Shown here: piece by piece, positions 7,504-14,654 of the stretch
How the letters are laid out: the number at the start of each line of letters is the position of its first letter
Numbering within the stretch: the stretch's first letter is position 1
DNA from: Levilactobacillus enshiensis
Lineage (GTDB): Bacteria; Bacillota; Bacilli; Lactobacillales; Lactobacillaceae
Assembly (NCBI RefSeq): GCF_007115095.1
Contig: NZ_SULH01000006.1
Coordinates: 1-64,000, forward strand
Direction of reading: 5' to 3'
DNA length: 64,000 nt
The notes under the pieces: model-generated
Seen by the model: only the letters and a program-made list of their open reading frames with translations
Database searches by the model: none
What the model was told of the DNA's origin: nothing
Translations under genes and position numbers: made by a program

Positions 7504-8286
7504 CTAATATTCTTCGTTCCAAACTTGGTACCGAATGGCATATTCTTTAACAATTGCTGTGTAAATCTCAATCAGCTTCTTGTCATGGGCAATCACATCA
7601 ACCTTTGTTGTATTCTTACGCTGAGTTTTTGAAGTCCCTTCCTCAGCCATTCGACGTCTCAAGTTGGTTAGTCGTGTCTTAAGTGATACCCCGCCTCGCC
7701 GATCTACTTCGTCGTAGATGTCGTTGCGAGTCATTTTGTATGATTCGCCGGTGTTACCTTGCTGACGTGCAATCTTACTAATGAGGTGTGAGGTCTCATT
7801 TCGCCAGTCCATGGTAGACGTTGCTACAATCTCACTAACGCCATCAATTTTGTTTTCGAGGCGGTGTTGGGTACGTTCGCTAGCTGCTAACTTATCTACA
7901 ACACCCTGCATGAATTGGAGCTCAGGTGAGAGACCAGAAGTGTTTAAATGTGATTTAGGATTGAAATAGTTCTCTTCAAGTTGGTCAAACATATCCCAAG
8001 CTTGGTTGGTTCCCAACATTTTAGAATGTCGACTTGCTCCTCGTTTTGTCCACAAATTAATTGCTCCAGCATGTTCGTTAACCAATCCCGTTTTTCGGGT
8101 TTGGTTCTTGAAGGCCTTTAGTTGGTCGCCTTCTAAATGAAAGTAATGTGTACCCTCGACAAACTTGGTACGGTTAGCATTAAAATTGTCAGTAATGCGT
8201 CGTGACGTTGTCCCATAAAAATCTGCTAATTGTTCAGTAGTTAAAATCAATTCGTTATTAAACTTAACTTGTTTCAGTTCGTTCAT
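7504..8286 (-). CDS. Phage antirepressor, ORF6N and ORF6C domains
   Basis: A 260-residue protein with an N-terminal DNA-binding ORF6N domain (residues ~1-100: LTTEQLADFYGTTSRRI, WTKRGASRHSKML) and a C-terminal ORF6C-type domain (~130-255: TRNDIYDEVDRRGGVSLKTR). Antirepressors of this type counter the CI repressor or control early genes. The gene directly follows the Cro-like gene, the classic position in lactobacillus phages. The RBS AAGGAGGATTATTC gives a clear ATG start. Confidence 0.85.
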   Translation of the reverse strand: MNELKQVKFNNELILTTEQLADFYGTTSRRITDNFNANRTKFVEGTHYFHLEGDQLKAFKNQTRKTGLVNEHAGAINLWTKRGASRHSKMLGTNQAWDMFDQLEENYFNPKSHLNTSGLSPELQFMQGVVDKLAASERTQHRLENKIDGVSEIVATSTMDWRNETSHLISKIARQQGNTGESYKMTRNDIYDEVDRRGGVSLKTRLTNLRRRMAEEGTSKTQRKNTTKVDVIAHDKKLIEIYTAIVKEYAIRYQVWNEEY

Positions 8287-8298
8287 GAATAATCCTCC

Positions 8299-8517
8299 TT
8301 AGATTCCAAGAATTTTAGCCATTTGAAAACGAATCCGTTGTGACTTTGGTTCGTTCCCTCCTTTAACTGCTCGATTAACTTGCGATGGTGCCACTTTTTC
8401 GTCCTGAGTAGTAAGCAACGCTGCCATGGCTTTTTGAGATAATCCATGACGTTTTAGGGCGGCTGTATACTTCAATTCAATTTCCAACGCGGCGTCGTCA
8501 ATTGCTTGTTCTACCAA
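8299..8517 (-). CDS. Cro-like HTH regulator
   Basis: Seventy-two residues, TTG start after AAAGGAGCG. The helix-turn-helix is LSQKAMAALLTTQDEKVAPS followed by VNRAVKGG, as in small XRE/Cro proteins. It is the first gene of the leftward lytic operon and faces the CI-like gene across the operator region, so it probably represses lysogenic transcription. Confidence 0.75.
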   Translation of the reverse strand: MVEQAIDDAALEIELKYTAALKRHGLSQKAMAALLTTQDEKVAPSQVNRAVKGGNEPKSQRIRFQMAKILGI

Positions 8518-8543
8518 TTTTCTCGCTCCTTTTGTGTAATTTA

Positions 8544-8757
8544 TTCATCAAGTTATTGCATTTTTTACAGCAGTGCTGTAAAATGATTGCATACGAAATA
8601 AGCCATAAAACACCTATACTTCAACCGTTCCTCGCCAAAGTTACGTTATGAAGTTGCTGGTTTTTTGTTGCTTAATTACTTGATGAACTTATAATACCAC
8701 AGGTGTAAAAAATATCAACTATTTTTACACCTTAGCTGTTATTTTTGTGTTCATCAA
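8544..8757. promoter_or_regulatory. Divergent lysis/lysogeny operator region
   Basis: The 258-bp gap between the Cro-like and CI-like genes carries three kinds of repeat. A near-perfect palindrome lies at 8563-8583 (arm TTTTACAGCA, single central G). An 11-bp inverted repeat AGGTGTAAAAA / TTTTTACACCT spans 8701-8732 with a 10-bp spacer. The octamer TTCATCAA is at 8544 and 8750 and is inverted at 8680-8687; the 8544 and 8678 copies extend to 10-bp arms. These are likely repressor sites over back-to-back promoters. Confidence 0.75.
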
Positions 8758-8775
8758 ATCAAGGAGACCGTTGCT

Positions 8776-9192
8776 ATGTCAGTGTTTGACAACATAAAAA
8801 AATATTCCAAAAATCGTGGTATGAACTTACAACAAGTCGCTGTCTCGGCTGGACTAAGCAAAAATGTTATTTACCAATATAACAAGGGAAAGAGTCCTTC
8901 CATCGATACACTAAAAAAGATTGCGAACGTACTAGGTGTTTCCGCTGAGACTTTATTAGGCAATCAAGATGAATCAAAGTCTACTACAAATGATATTCAA
9001 AAAGTCAACATAGAAAAGCTTCTTGACGGAACCGCTATGTTGACTGACCGTGATGGTGAACTAACTGATGCAGACCGTGCTGCCCTTCGTGCACTTATCT
9101 CCACATACCTACAATCTACTGAAGGCCGTGAACGGCTTAAGAAGTACAGTAATATGGAACTCGACGATAATGGTGGAAACGGGGACGATTAA
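8776..9192 (+). CDS. CI-like XRE repressor, cleavage domain absent
   Basis: A 138-residue protein. The N-terminal XRE helix-turn-helix (LQQVAVSAGLSKNVIYQYNK, residues ~19-38, then IANVLGVSAETLL) would bind the adjacent palindromes and keep the lytic operon off. The C-terminal half is short and acidic and is not the LexA-like autocleavage domain. The ImmA-type protease gene starts 3 bp downstream, so induction probably goes through that protease, as in ICEBs1 ImmR/ImmA. RBS AAGGAG precedes ATG. Confidence 0.85.
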   Translation: MSVFDNIKKYSKNRGMNLQQVAVSAGLSKNVIYQYNKGKSPSIDTLKKIANVLGVSAETLLGNQDESKSTTNDIQKVNIEKLLDGTAMLTDRDGELTDADRAALRALISTYLQSTEGRERLKKYSNMELDDNGGNGDD

Positions 9193-9195
9193 TAT

Positions 9196-9675
9196 ATGCT
9201 ATTTGACACTTTAGATGGAGCAATTGCTGATATTGACTCCTTGCAAGATTACAATTTGGATCATCTGATTAAGCATTATGGAATCAGTTTCCAATATTCT
9301 TCCAGTTTGCCAAATCGCGTATATGGTTTCTCTCTTCCCTACACCAACACTATGTTCATCAACGCAAATACTGAGTATCCAGAACGAATTAAGGCTCATG
9401 AATTAATTCACTGTTTAGTTGACGATTCGGCTAACCCGCTTATTGAAAGCACCTACGTTAGCAACACGAAGATTGAAGGCCGCGCAGATCGTGGCGGATT
9501 TTATCTAATGATAATGGATTATCTTAACCTAACTGGTATAGAACCATCCCAATTTAATATTTTGAAATTTTGCGAGCAATACCACGTGCCTGAAAAATAT
9601 GTTTATACAGCTGGACTTGTGGCTAATCAAGTTCTTGATATTTCGCTTACTGATAATGACTTTATTGCAAATTAA
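9196..9675 (+). CDS. ImmA/IrrE-type metallopeptidase
   Basis: A 159-residue protein with the zinc-peptidase motif HELIH at about residues 70-74 (KAHELIHCLVDD) and a downstream conserved Glu-containing helix (EGRADRGGFYLM). Proteases of this family cut or inactivate the partner XRE repressor to induce the element. It lies 3 bp after the repressor gene, so they form one operon. Length is typical of phage ImmA proteins. Confidence 0.85.
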   Translation: MLFDTLDGAIADIDSLQDYNLDHLIKHYGISFQYSSSLPNRVYGFSLPYTNTMFINANTEYPERIKAHELIHCLVDDSANPLIESTYVSNTKIEGRADRGGFYLMIMDYLNLTGIEPSQFNILKFCEQYHVPEKYVYTAGLVANQVLDISLTDNDFIAN

Positions 9676-9738
9676 AGTAATTTTACGTCCAATCGCTGAA
9701 GACACTAAAAGCTGAAGACATACTTCTAAGGAGAAATT

Positions 9739-10623
9739 ATGAATAAAATAGCAATGTATTTCATATGTACAGTTTCTATTGGTGCATTGACTGGCTGTGG
9801 AACTAACAATAGTAAACAAGTATCTAAAAAAGTTGCTACAACTAAAATAGATTTACTGGGAAATTTTAAGTCTGAATCCAATGGTGTTTATAACCTAAAA
9901 GGAAAAACTAATCCCGGGGCCAAAGTTTGGTACCATTATAAGGTTGGTTCAAAAACTTTTAAAAATAGCCTTCTAGCAAATAAATCTGGTAAATTTCAGA
10001 TAAGAGTTGTAAATACCTCAGCTGACCAGGATACAACGAATGTCGAAGTTGATGTAAAAGCGAAGGGATTAAAGCAAAATTATGACGTTGCTTCAATTGA
10101 AAATCACTCATCTGAGTTCGTTTCAAAAAGATCCAAGCGTTACAAGCTGACCAGTAGTGATAAGGCATACTTAGCCTCAAGTCGTGTCAAAGCTTCTTAT
10201 GATAAAAAAAGGAATGCGGCCAAGCAATCGTCTGAGGAAGAACGTATTGAAAAACAGATTGATAACGACTCAAAAAAGAGCAATTCAACTAAATCTAGTT
10301 ATAAATCTCGATATAAGTCAGTGTCTCTTGATGACTTTATTGGTAACCCCGAGCGTTATGAAGGTAAGAATATAAAGACTTCTGGTACCGTTTCATACAT
10401 TCAACGAGAGTCCGACAACAACACTATGGATTATGTTGTATTGAATAATAGTGATGACTCTGCTGCTACAGTAACAGAAATCGAAGTTGAAGATATGCGC
10501 GATAATCATATTACTGAGGGCGATAACATTACTGTTGAGGGTGGTGGCCTTACTCAAACCGTGAAACTTCATGGTAAAACTCTTAAATCTGATATTATCG
10601 TGGACAGTGTTATTGTGAATTAA
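9739..10623 (+). CDS. Prophage cargo lipoprotein with C-terminal OB-like domain
   Basis: A 294-residue protein with a lipoprotein signal peptide and lipobox LTGC (Cys at residue 20). Residues ~36-125 look like a beta-sandwich. A Lys/Ser-rich spacer covers ~130-190, and a C-terminal domain (~196-294) has an OB-fold look (DDFIGNPERYEGKNIKTSGT). Surface lipoproteins at this prophage position often block superinfection or modify host surface; that is inference. RBS AAGGAG precedes ATG. Its base composition is more AT-rich than the chromosome to the right. Confidence 0.7.
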   Translation: MNKIAMYFICTVSIGALTGCGTNNSKQVSKKVATTKIDLLGNFKSESNGVYNLKGKTNPGAKVWYHYKVGSKTFKNSLLANKSGKFQIRVVNTSADQDTTNVEVDVKAKGLKQNYDVASIENHSSEFVSKRSKRYKLTSSDKAYLASSRVKASYDKKRNAAKQSSEEERIEKQIDNDSKKSNSTKSSYKSRYKSVSLDDFIGNPERYEGKNIKTSGTVSYIQRESDNNTMDYVVLNNSDDSAATVTEIEVEDMRDNHITEGDNITVEGGGLTQTVKLHGKTLKSDIIVDSVIVN

Positions 10624-10640
10624 TTGAGAAAATAAAAAAA

Positions 10641-10673
10641 GTGCATCCCCTCCCGTTAGGAAGTAGGATGCGC
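10641..10673 (-). terminator. Leftward hairpin with T tract, first of two related copies
   Basis: Arms GTGCATCC (10641-10648) and GGATGCGC (10666-10673) flank a loop starting CCTCCCG. Seven A precede it on the + strand, so it would terminate leftward RNA. A related hairpin lies at 12695-12730; the two bracket the cargo genes in between. Confidence 0.55.
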
Positions 10674-10725
10674 GCTGACCAAATACTGATGTCATTAAAA
10701 GCTGAATCATTTTAGGGGGAATACT

Positions 10726-11058
10726 ATGCAGGAGAATGGTAAGGAAACACCGCAAGAGATTAAAGGTTGGAATTGGGGAGCTTTTATTTACAACGTTTTT
10801 TGGGGAGTCGGTAACAAAACATATCTCCCACTTTTGACTCTCATTCCAGTATTCAACATTTTTTGGATATTTGTTGTTGGCTTCAAAGGTAATGAATGGG
10901 CTTGGCAAAAAGGTGATTACAAAGACGTAGAAACTTTCCGTGCCGTTCAGGCTACTTGGAACCGAGCGGGACTATGGAACTTTATTATTTCTATTGCGAT
11001 TTTTGCTATTTATCTTATTTTCTTTTGGTCAGTTTTAATGAACTTTTTTGATCAATAA
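10726..11058 (+). CDS. Small membrane protein of the WNWGAF/GNEWAW type
   Basis: A 110-residue protein with two or three membrane helices (about residues 18-32, 38-58 and 84-108). Motifs WNWGAFIYNVFWG and KGNEWAWQKGDY recur in small lactobacillus membrane proteins of unknown role. The RBS AGGGGGAATACT precedes ATG. It is probably a cargo gene expressed in the lysogen. Nothing points to a substrate or partner. Confidence 0.6.
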   Translation: MQENGKETPQEIKGWNWGAFIYNVFWGVGNKTYLPLLTLIPVFNIFWIFVVGFKGNEWAWQKGDYKDVETFRAVQATWNRAGLWNFIISIAIFAIYLIFFWSVLMNFFDQ

Positions 11059-11068
11059 ATCAACAATG

Positions 11069-11113
11069 TCCCCTCCTCGGCAGCTAGAATCGGTTCGACT
11101 CCGGTTGGGGGAA
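11069..11113 (+). other. tRNA-like acceptor/T-arm minihelix
   Basis: A canonical T arm is present: ATCGG (11089-11093), loop TTCGACT, CCGGT (11101-11105). Directly after it, TGGGGGA (11106-11112) can pair with TCCCCTC (11069-11075) at six of seven positions, followed by an A. Only 13 nt replace the D and anticodon arms, so this cannot be a working tRNA. It may be a tRNA relic or a chance structure. Confidence 0.35.
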
Positions 11114-11145
11114 TTCCAAATATAAAAATAAAGGGGATAAATTTC

Positions 11146-11835
11146 ATGGCAACTTCAATATCTATTAGAGAAATTAAAGACTTCACTCTTCCGGAAGGTA
11201 AAACGGAAGTAAAAAAAGCAAAAGTTCCATTAGGATCTATTATCAAAAGCCCAAGAAAACTGACTATTTCTGGAATCGTTTTCGAAGTTTTGGACTGCAC
11301 CTACTCAAAAGATATATCAGACGACATTACGGTTTTCATTAGTGAGTTGGAAGACTATAAAGAACTAGATACCTATAAAAAGCAATTCTCATTTGAAATG
11401 TACTATAGCAGAGAAAAGAAACTATTATTTTCAAATTCTACGACTCCAATCACAAAATCGTTTTTAAAAGCTTTATCAAATACCGATGGAGTCAATATCG
11501 AATTCAACTCTATCCACTTTGATTTGGATGATATTTCAAACCTATTCGGCCAAACAAAGGGAGTCCGCTTTAGCAGTACCGATCAAGGAGTAAATACTAA
11601 ATCATTGAGTGGATATCAAGTGGATATTAACCCAGAGGCTTTAGCAGCCCTACAAAATGATGATGCAACACAAATCATCGGTATAATGGACATTGGCAAG
11701 CAAAGTTACACAATTATGTTAACTCAGTCAGGAACGATTATGTCTTTTAGTAAATTGCTCGAATATGACACTCTTGATATTCCCATGCTATCCTTTGCAA
11801 TTGATGTACTAAAAAAAATCAACTACCTAAATTAG
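11146..11835 (+). CDS. Prophage cargo protein of unknown function
   Basis: A 229-residue soluble-looking protein without signal peptide, membrane span or a motif I recognise. AGGGGATAAATTTC precedes the ATG. Low GC and the position between repressor and integrase mark it as a cargo (moron) gene. It converges on the gene at 11846-12634, 10 bp away, so the two may be regulated against each other. An accessory or defence role is possible but unproved. Confidence 0.6.
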   Translation: MATSISIREIKDFTLPEGKTEVKKAKVPLGSIIKSPRKLTISGIVFEVLDCTYSKDISDDITVFISELEDYKELDTYKKQFSFEMYYSREKKLLFSNSTTPITKSFLKALSNTDGVNIEFNSIHFDLDDISNLFGQTKGVRFSSTDQGVNTKSLSGYQVDINPEALAALQNDDATQIIGIMDIGKQSYTIMLTQSGTIMSFSKLLEYDTLDIPMLSFAIDVLKKINYLN

Positions 11836-11845
11836 GCAGCCGATC

Positions 11846-12634
11846 TTAATATACCGAAGTTAACGGAATATATTGTTTTATTATTTTGTCTATTAAACTA
11901 GGGTCTGGAGACGAAGCAGCTATTCTATTCTTTGTTATTTCAACCTTCAAATCATCCTCTTTAAATTTCAGAGAAACATTGTCAAGATTTTTAGCATTAA
12001 CTGGTTTTAGAGTTAATCGGTAAAAAGGATTTAATCCGGTCTCTTTCATATCAATGACCACATTGTATTGCCGTTTCTGGGTAGCCAAACCATTAGTAAA
12101 CCCATCTCTAAATTTCTTAAAATCAGACCAGCTGTTTTTTACGGTTCGACTTGAAATTTGATAATCGAGCTGTACATCAATAATATTTATTTCCTCATTT
12201 GGATCTATGCTGATACTTAAGCTAAAATTCAGACCATTACTTGTTTTTAATCCTGTTTTATAATGATCTGACGTAATTTCTCTCGGCTCTCCCTTTTGAA
12301 ACGAGAGGTTACACATCTTCATGGCATCAGAAACCCGTTGCTGCAACTCTTCATAACTTATTTGTTCATCAGTATATACAAAGAAGCTGCTGCTAAAGGC
12401 AACCGTGTTGTTTTTAAGCCAAGAGCGCAATTTATTCCAGTTCACGTATAGCCAATCGAATTCACTATACATCGCAATCGTCACAGGTGCCAATGCGGTT
12501 AAACTCATCCAATTAACTGCAATCTTATTTGTCACAGCATTATAAATATTTATTGTTGTCATAACTAAAGTAAGAACTATTAGTGTGGATACAAAGATTT
12601 TTTTCTTCATGTTTAATCGACACCTCCTTATCAC
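11846..12634 (-). CDS. Prophage cargo membrane protein of unknown function
   Basis: A 262-residue protein. Two hydrophobic helices lie near the N-terminus (about residues 12-30 and 37-55), followed by a ~200-residue soluble domain. The first ATG at 12634 has no clear RBS; ATG 12610 (MKKKIFVSTL) is better placed, with GGTGTCG upstream, and would give 254 residues. It is the only leftward gene between the repressor and integrase. No family recognised. Confidence 0.6.
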   Translation of the reverse strand: MIRRCRLNMKKKIFVSTLIVLTLVMTTINIYNAVTNKIAVNWMSLTALAPVTIAMYSEFDWLYVNWNKLRSWLKNNTVAFSSSFFVYTDEQISYEELQQRVSDAMKMCNLSFQKGEPREITSDHYKTGLKTSNGLNFSLSISIDPNEEINIIDVQLDYQISSRTVKNSWSDFKKFRDGFTNGLATQKRQYNVVIDMKETGLNPFYRLTLKPVNAKNLDNVSLKFKEDDLKVEITKNRIAASSPDPSLIDKIIKQYIPLTSVY

Positions 12635-12694
12635 TAGCCGTATTTTAACATACCTAGCAGTTCGATTTCATGAAAGCAAACTGCTAAATCAAAA

Positions 12695-12730
12695 GCGCAT
12701 CCCCCTACCCGCCAAGATAATGGGATGCAC
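12695..12730 (-). terminator. Second copy of the cargo-flanking hairpin
   Basis: Arms GCGCATCCC (12695-12703) and GGGATGCAC (12722-12730) enclose a loop beginning CCTACCCG. Four A precede it on the + strand. Arm and loop start match the hairpin at 10641-10673. No leftward gene lies upstream that would need this terminator. Confidence 0.5.
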
Positions 12731-12845
12731 ACACATAAATACATATAAGCTTACAGCTAAACTGTGAGCTGTTTTAAGAATACATAAATGCACCCTTTTC
12801 ATTAATTCTAACCTAAAGGAGGTGAGGCTTCAATACTTCTTCTAA

Positions 12846-12861
12846 TTCAGCACTGCCCGTG
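12846..12861. repeat. 16-bp repeat, copy 2 (TTCAGCACTGCCCGTG)
   Basis: Identical to 4521-4536. Here it lies 20 bp before the integrase ATG and just upstream of its RBS GAGGAGG. Confidence 0.6.
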
Positions 12862-12881
12862 CAATTTGAGGAGGAAGAAAT

Positions 12882-14009
12882 ATGACTAAAATAACAAAAT
12901 CAAAAAACTACAAAAACGTCTACTCATATGAAACACAGCAAGGCATTCGCTACATGTTCCGTATGCCTTACTATGATGAGTTAGGCAAACGTCGTGAAAA
13001 AGCTGAACGTAAGTTTAAGAGCGAGCAGGAAGCCTACAAAGCCGCACTTAATGCCGAGGTATTAGCTGCCAACGGTCAAGCGTCACGTCTCGTAGGCTCA
13101 ACCGTCACCGTCGAACAGTGGACAAAAAAGTTCGTCAAGATGAATGAGAGCAAATGGCGGCCAAACTATAAGAAGAATATAGACACTTGTGTCGAAAACT
13201 ATATTCTTCCACTACTTGGCAAATACCAATTGAATAAGTTGACGAAAATGGAGTATAGCTACTTGTACCTTCAGCCTCAGCTTGAACATCTTAAGCCGTC
13301 ATCGGTCCGAATGAATCATCGATATTTTATGATCATCATGAACGCGGCTGTCGAGAACGAGATTATCCCTAGAAACAAACTCAAGGGACAGCACTTCAAG
13401 AAGTCCCCTCGTCGACTGCCTTTTAGCATTGATGATCTCAAGAGATTTAATGGTCAGCTGAAGAAGGAAACCCTTCAGAAGGAAGCCTACTTCACTACGC
13501 TAGAAATGACTGGTATGCGTCTCGGCGAAGGACTTGGCTTAGAGTGGTCAGACATTGACTTTAAAAAGAAGACCATATCTATCAAGCGTGCTCGTGGTCG
13601 ATTTGGAATTGGACCGACAAAGACTCCATCGTCGGTTCGAACCATCTCAATCGATGAGTCTCTGGTCGGTCTCCTGCATAGATTCTCTGTGCAAGAAAAA
13701 TACGATTACCTTCGCAGCGGACAATCGTATGATGACGACAAATTGGTATTCAATTTTACTCCGGTATCTGCGCATAACTACTTCAAGGAAATTATCAAAA
13801 GCGCAGGTATTCAGGAAGGACGATACGTCATCCATAGTTTACGCCATACTCACGCAACTCTGCTAATTTCAGCCGGTGTTTCTCCAGTAGACGTTGCAAA
13901 TCGTCTAGGTCATTCCGACCCTGCAATTACTCTGTCAATTTACGCTCATGCCGTAAAAGACAATGACGCGAACAATGCAAAAATATTTGCTAAAATAGTT
14001 AACGAATAG
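12882..14009 (+). CDS. int: Phage tyrosine integrase
   Basis: A 375-residue site-specific recombinase that inserts and excises the prophage. It has an AP2-like arm-binding N-terminus (residues ~8-55), a SAM-like core-binding domain (~60-165) and a catalytic domain (~175-370). Catalytic residues are visible: Arg in GMRLGEG, HSLRHTHATLL (H-x-x-R), His in RLGHSD, and the nucleophile Tyr in SIYAHAV. RBS GAGGAGGAAGAA precedes ATG. As the last phage gene, it places the right attachment site just downstream. Confidence 0.95.
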   Translation: MTKITKSKNYKNVYSYETQQGIRYMFRMPYYDELGKRREKAERKFKSEQEAYKAALNAEVLAANGQASRLVGSTVTVEQWTKKFVKMNESKWRPNYKKNIDTCVENYILPLLGKYQLNKLTKMEYSYLYLQPQLEHLKPSSVRMNHRYFMIIMNAAVENEIIPRNKLKGQHFKKSPRRLPFSIDDLKRFNGQLKKETLQKEAYFTTLEMTGMRLGEGLGLEWSDIDFKKKTISIKRARGRFGIGPTKTPSSVRTISIDESLVGLLHRFSVQEKYDYLRSGQSYDDDKLVFNFTPVSAHNYFKEIIKSAGIQEGRYVIHSLRHTHATLLISAGVSPVDVANRLGHSDPAITLSIYAHAVKDNDANNAKIFAKIVNE

Positions 14010-14022
14010 GTGAATGTGGGGT

Positions 14023-14044
14023 TGTGGTAAGTCCTGTGGTAAGT
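14023..14044. repeat. Direct repeat TGTGGTAAGT x2, putative integrase arm sites
   Basis: TGTGGTAAGT occurs at 14023-14032 and 14035-14044, 14 bp after the integrase stop. Closely spaced short direct repeats beside an integrase are typical arm-type binding sites near attP/attR. The att core cannot be defined because the other prophage end is outside the window. Confidence 0.5.
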
Positions 14045-14152
14045 TGGGTTTGGGAAAATTCGAAATGCCTTGATACCAGTGCTTTAGGTGCTGTTCAAAG
14101 ATGCATTTTGTTATTACAACCGTTAAGATTAACGTCTTAATTGGTTTAAAAA

Positions 14153-14181
14153 AGTCTTGCCTATTGGTAAGGCTTTTTTTA
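14153..14181 (+). terminator. Intrinsic terminator after int
   Basis: AGTCTTGCC (14153-14161) pairs with GGTAAGGCT (14166-14174) using two G-T wobbles, followed by seven T. The region 14182-14344 holds no gene. Confidence 0.75.
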
Positions 14182-14344
14182 TACAGCAAATTGCCACAGT
14201 TCGATTTAGCATTCGGCATTCAAATCATTGGTACCCTTTTCTAAAATCATCAATCTGTGATAGGCTTATAGCATCAATCATTATCAAGCTTAAAATCTGT
14301 CGCCAACGTAATTGTCGGCAGAACTACATATTGGAGGTCTCACT

Positions 14345-14545
14345 ATGCCCGTTCTAAACATTGTCATGAGTGTGTCAGCCATTTTAAACATACTACTCGG
14401 TCTAGCCGTGATTGCCCTACTCATTGTTTTTGTTCTGTGGCTACGCGATCGGCACAGCAAGACGCCTAAAGTTACCAACAAGACGTTGGCCTACTACGCT
14501 GGACTGCTGATTATTTTTATCATCGCCAAACTACTCATCCATTAG
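14345..14545 (+). CDS. Small two-span membrane protein of unknown function
   Basis: Sixty-six residues from ATG 14345, chosen because TTGGAGG lies 8 nt upstream; the longer frame from 14312 lacks an RBS. Two hydrophobic helices (about residues 5-34 and 46-64) flank a basic loop RDRHSKTPK. No family recognised. It is the first chromosomal gene after the prophage and converges on the AI-2E-family gene across a very long hairpin. Confidence 0.6.
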   Translation: MPVLNIVMSVSAILNILLGLAVIALLIVFVLWLRDRHSKTPKVTNKTLAYYAGLLIIFIIAKLLIH

Positions 14546-14552
14546 TTGCACC

Positions 14553-14654
14553 AAAAAAGCTTAGCATCCCCGATTTATTTGGTGAAGTGCCTCATAATTG
14601 TTAGACAAAGAAGTCTAACGATTGTGAGGCACTTCAGGGATACTAAGCTTTTTT
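14553..14654. terminator. Exceptionally long bidirectional hairpin terminator
   Basis: Outer arms AAAAAAGCTTAG (14553-14564) and CTAAGCTTTTTT (14643-14654) are perfect and extend into ATCCC/GGGAT. After an asymmetric loop, GAAGTGCCTCA (14584-14594) and TGAGGCACTTC (14625-14635) continue into a stem closed by GTTAGAC/GTCTAAC with loop AAAGAA. About 41 base pairs form in all, with U tracts on both strands. It separates convergent genes. Confidence 0.8.

Noticed and set aside
7462-7506. 15-codon frame (RRIEYEYLVEKYGI-like) after the antirepressor gene
   Set aside because: It lacks an ATG, GTG or TTG start in frame after the RBS-like AGGAG and is too short to support.
9529-9819. 96-codon leftward frame over the ImmA/lipoprotein junction
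   Set aside because: It is a shadow of two well supported rightward genes with clear motifs.
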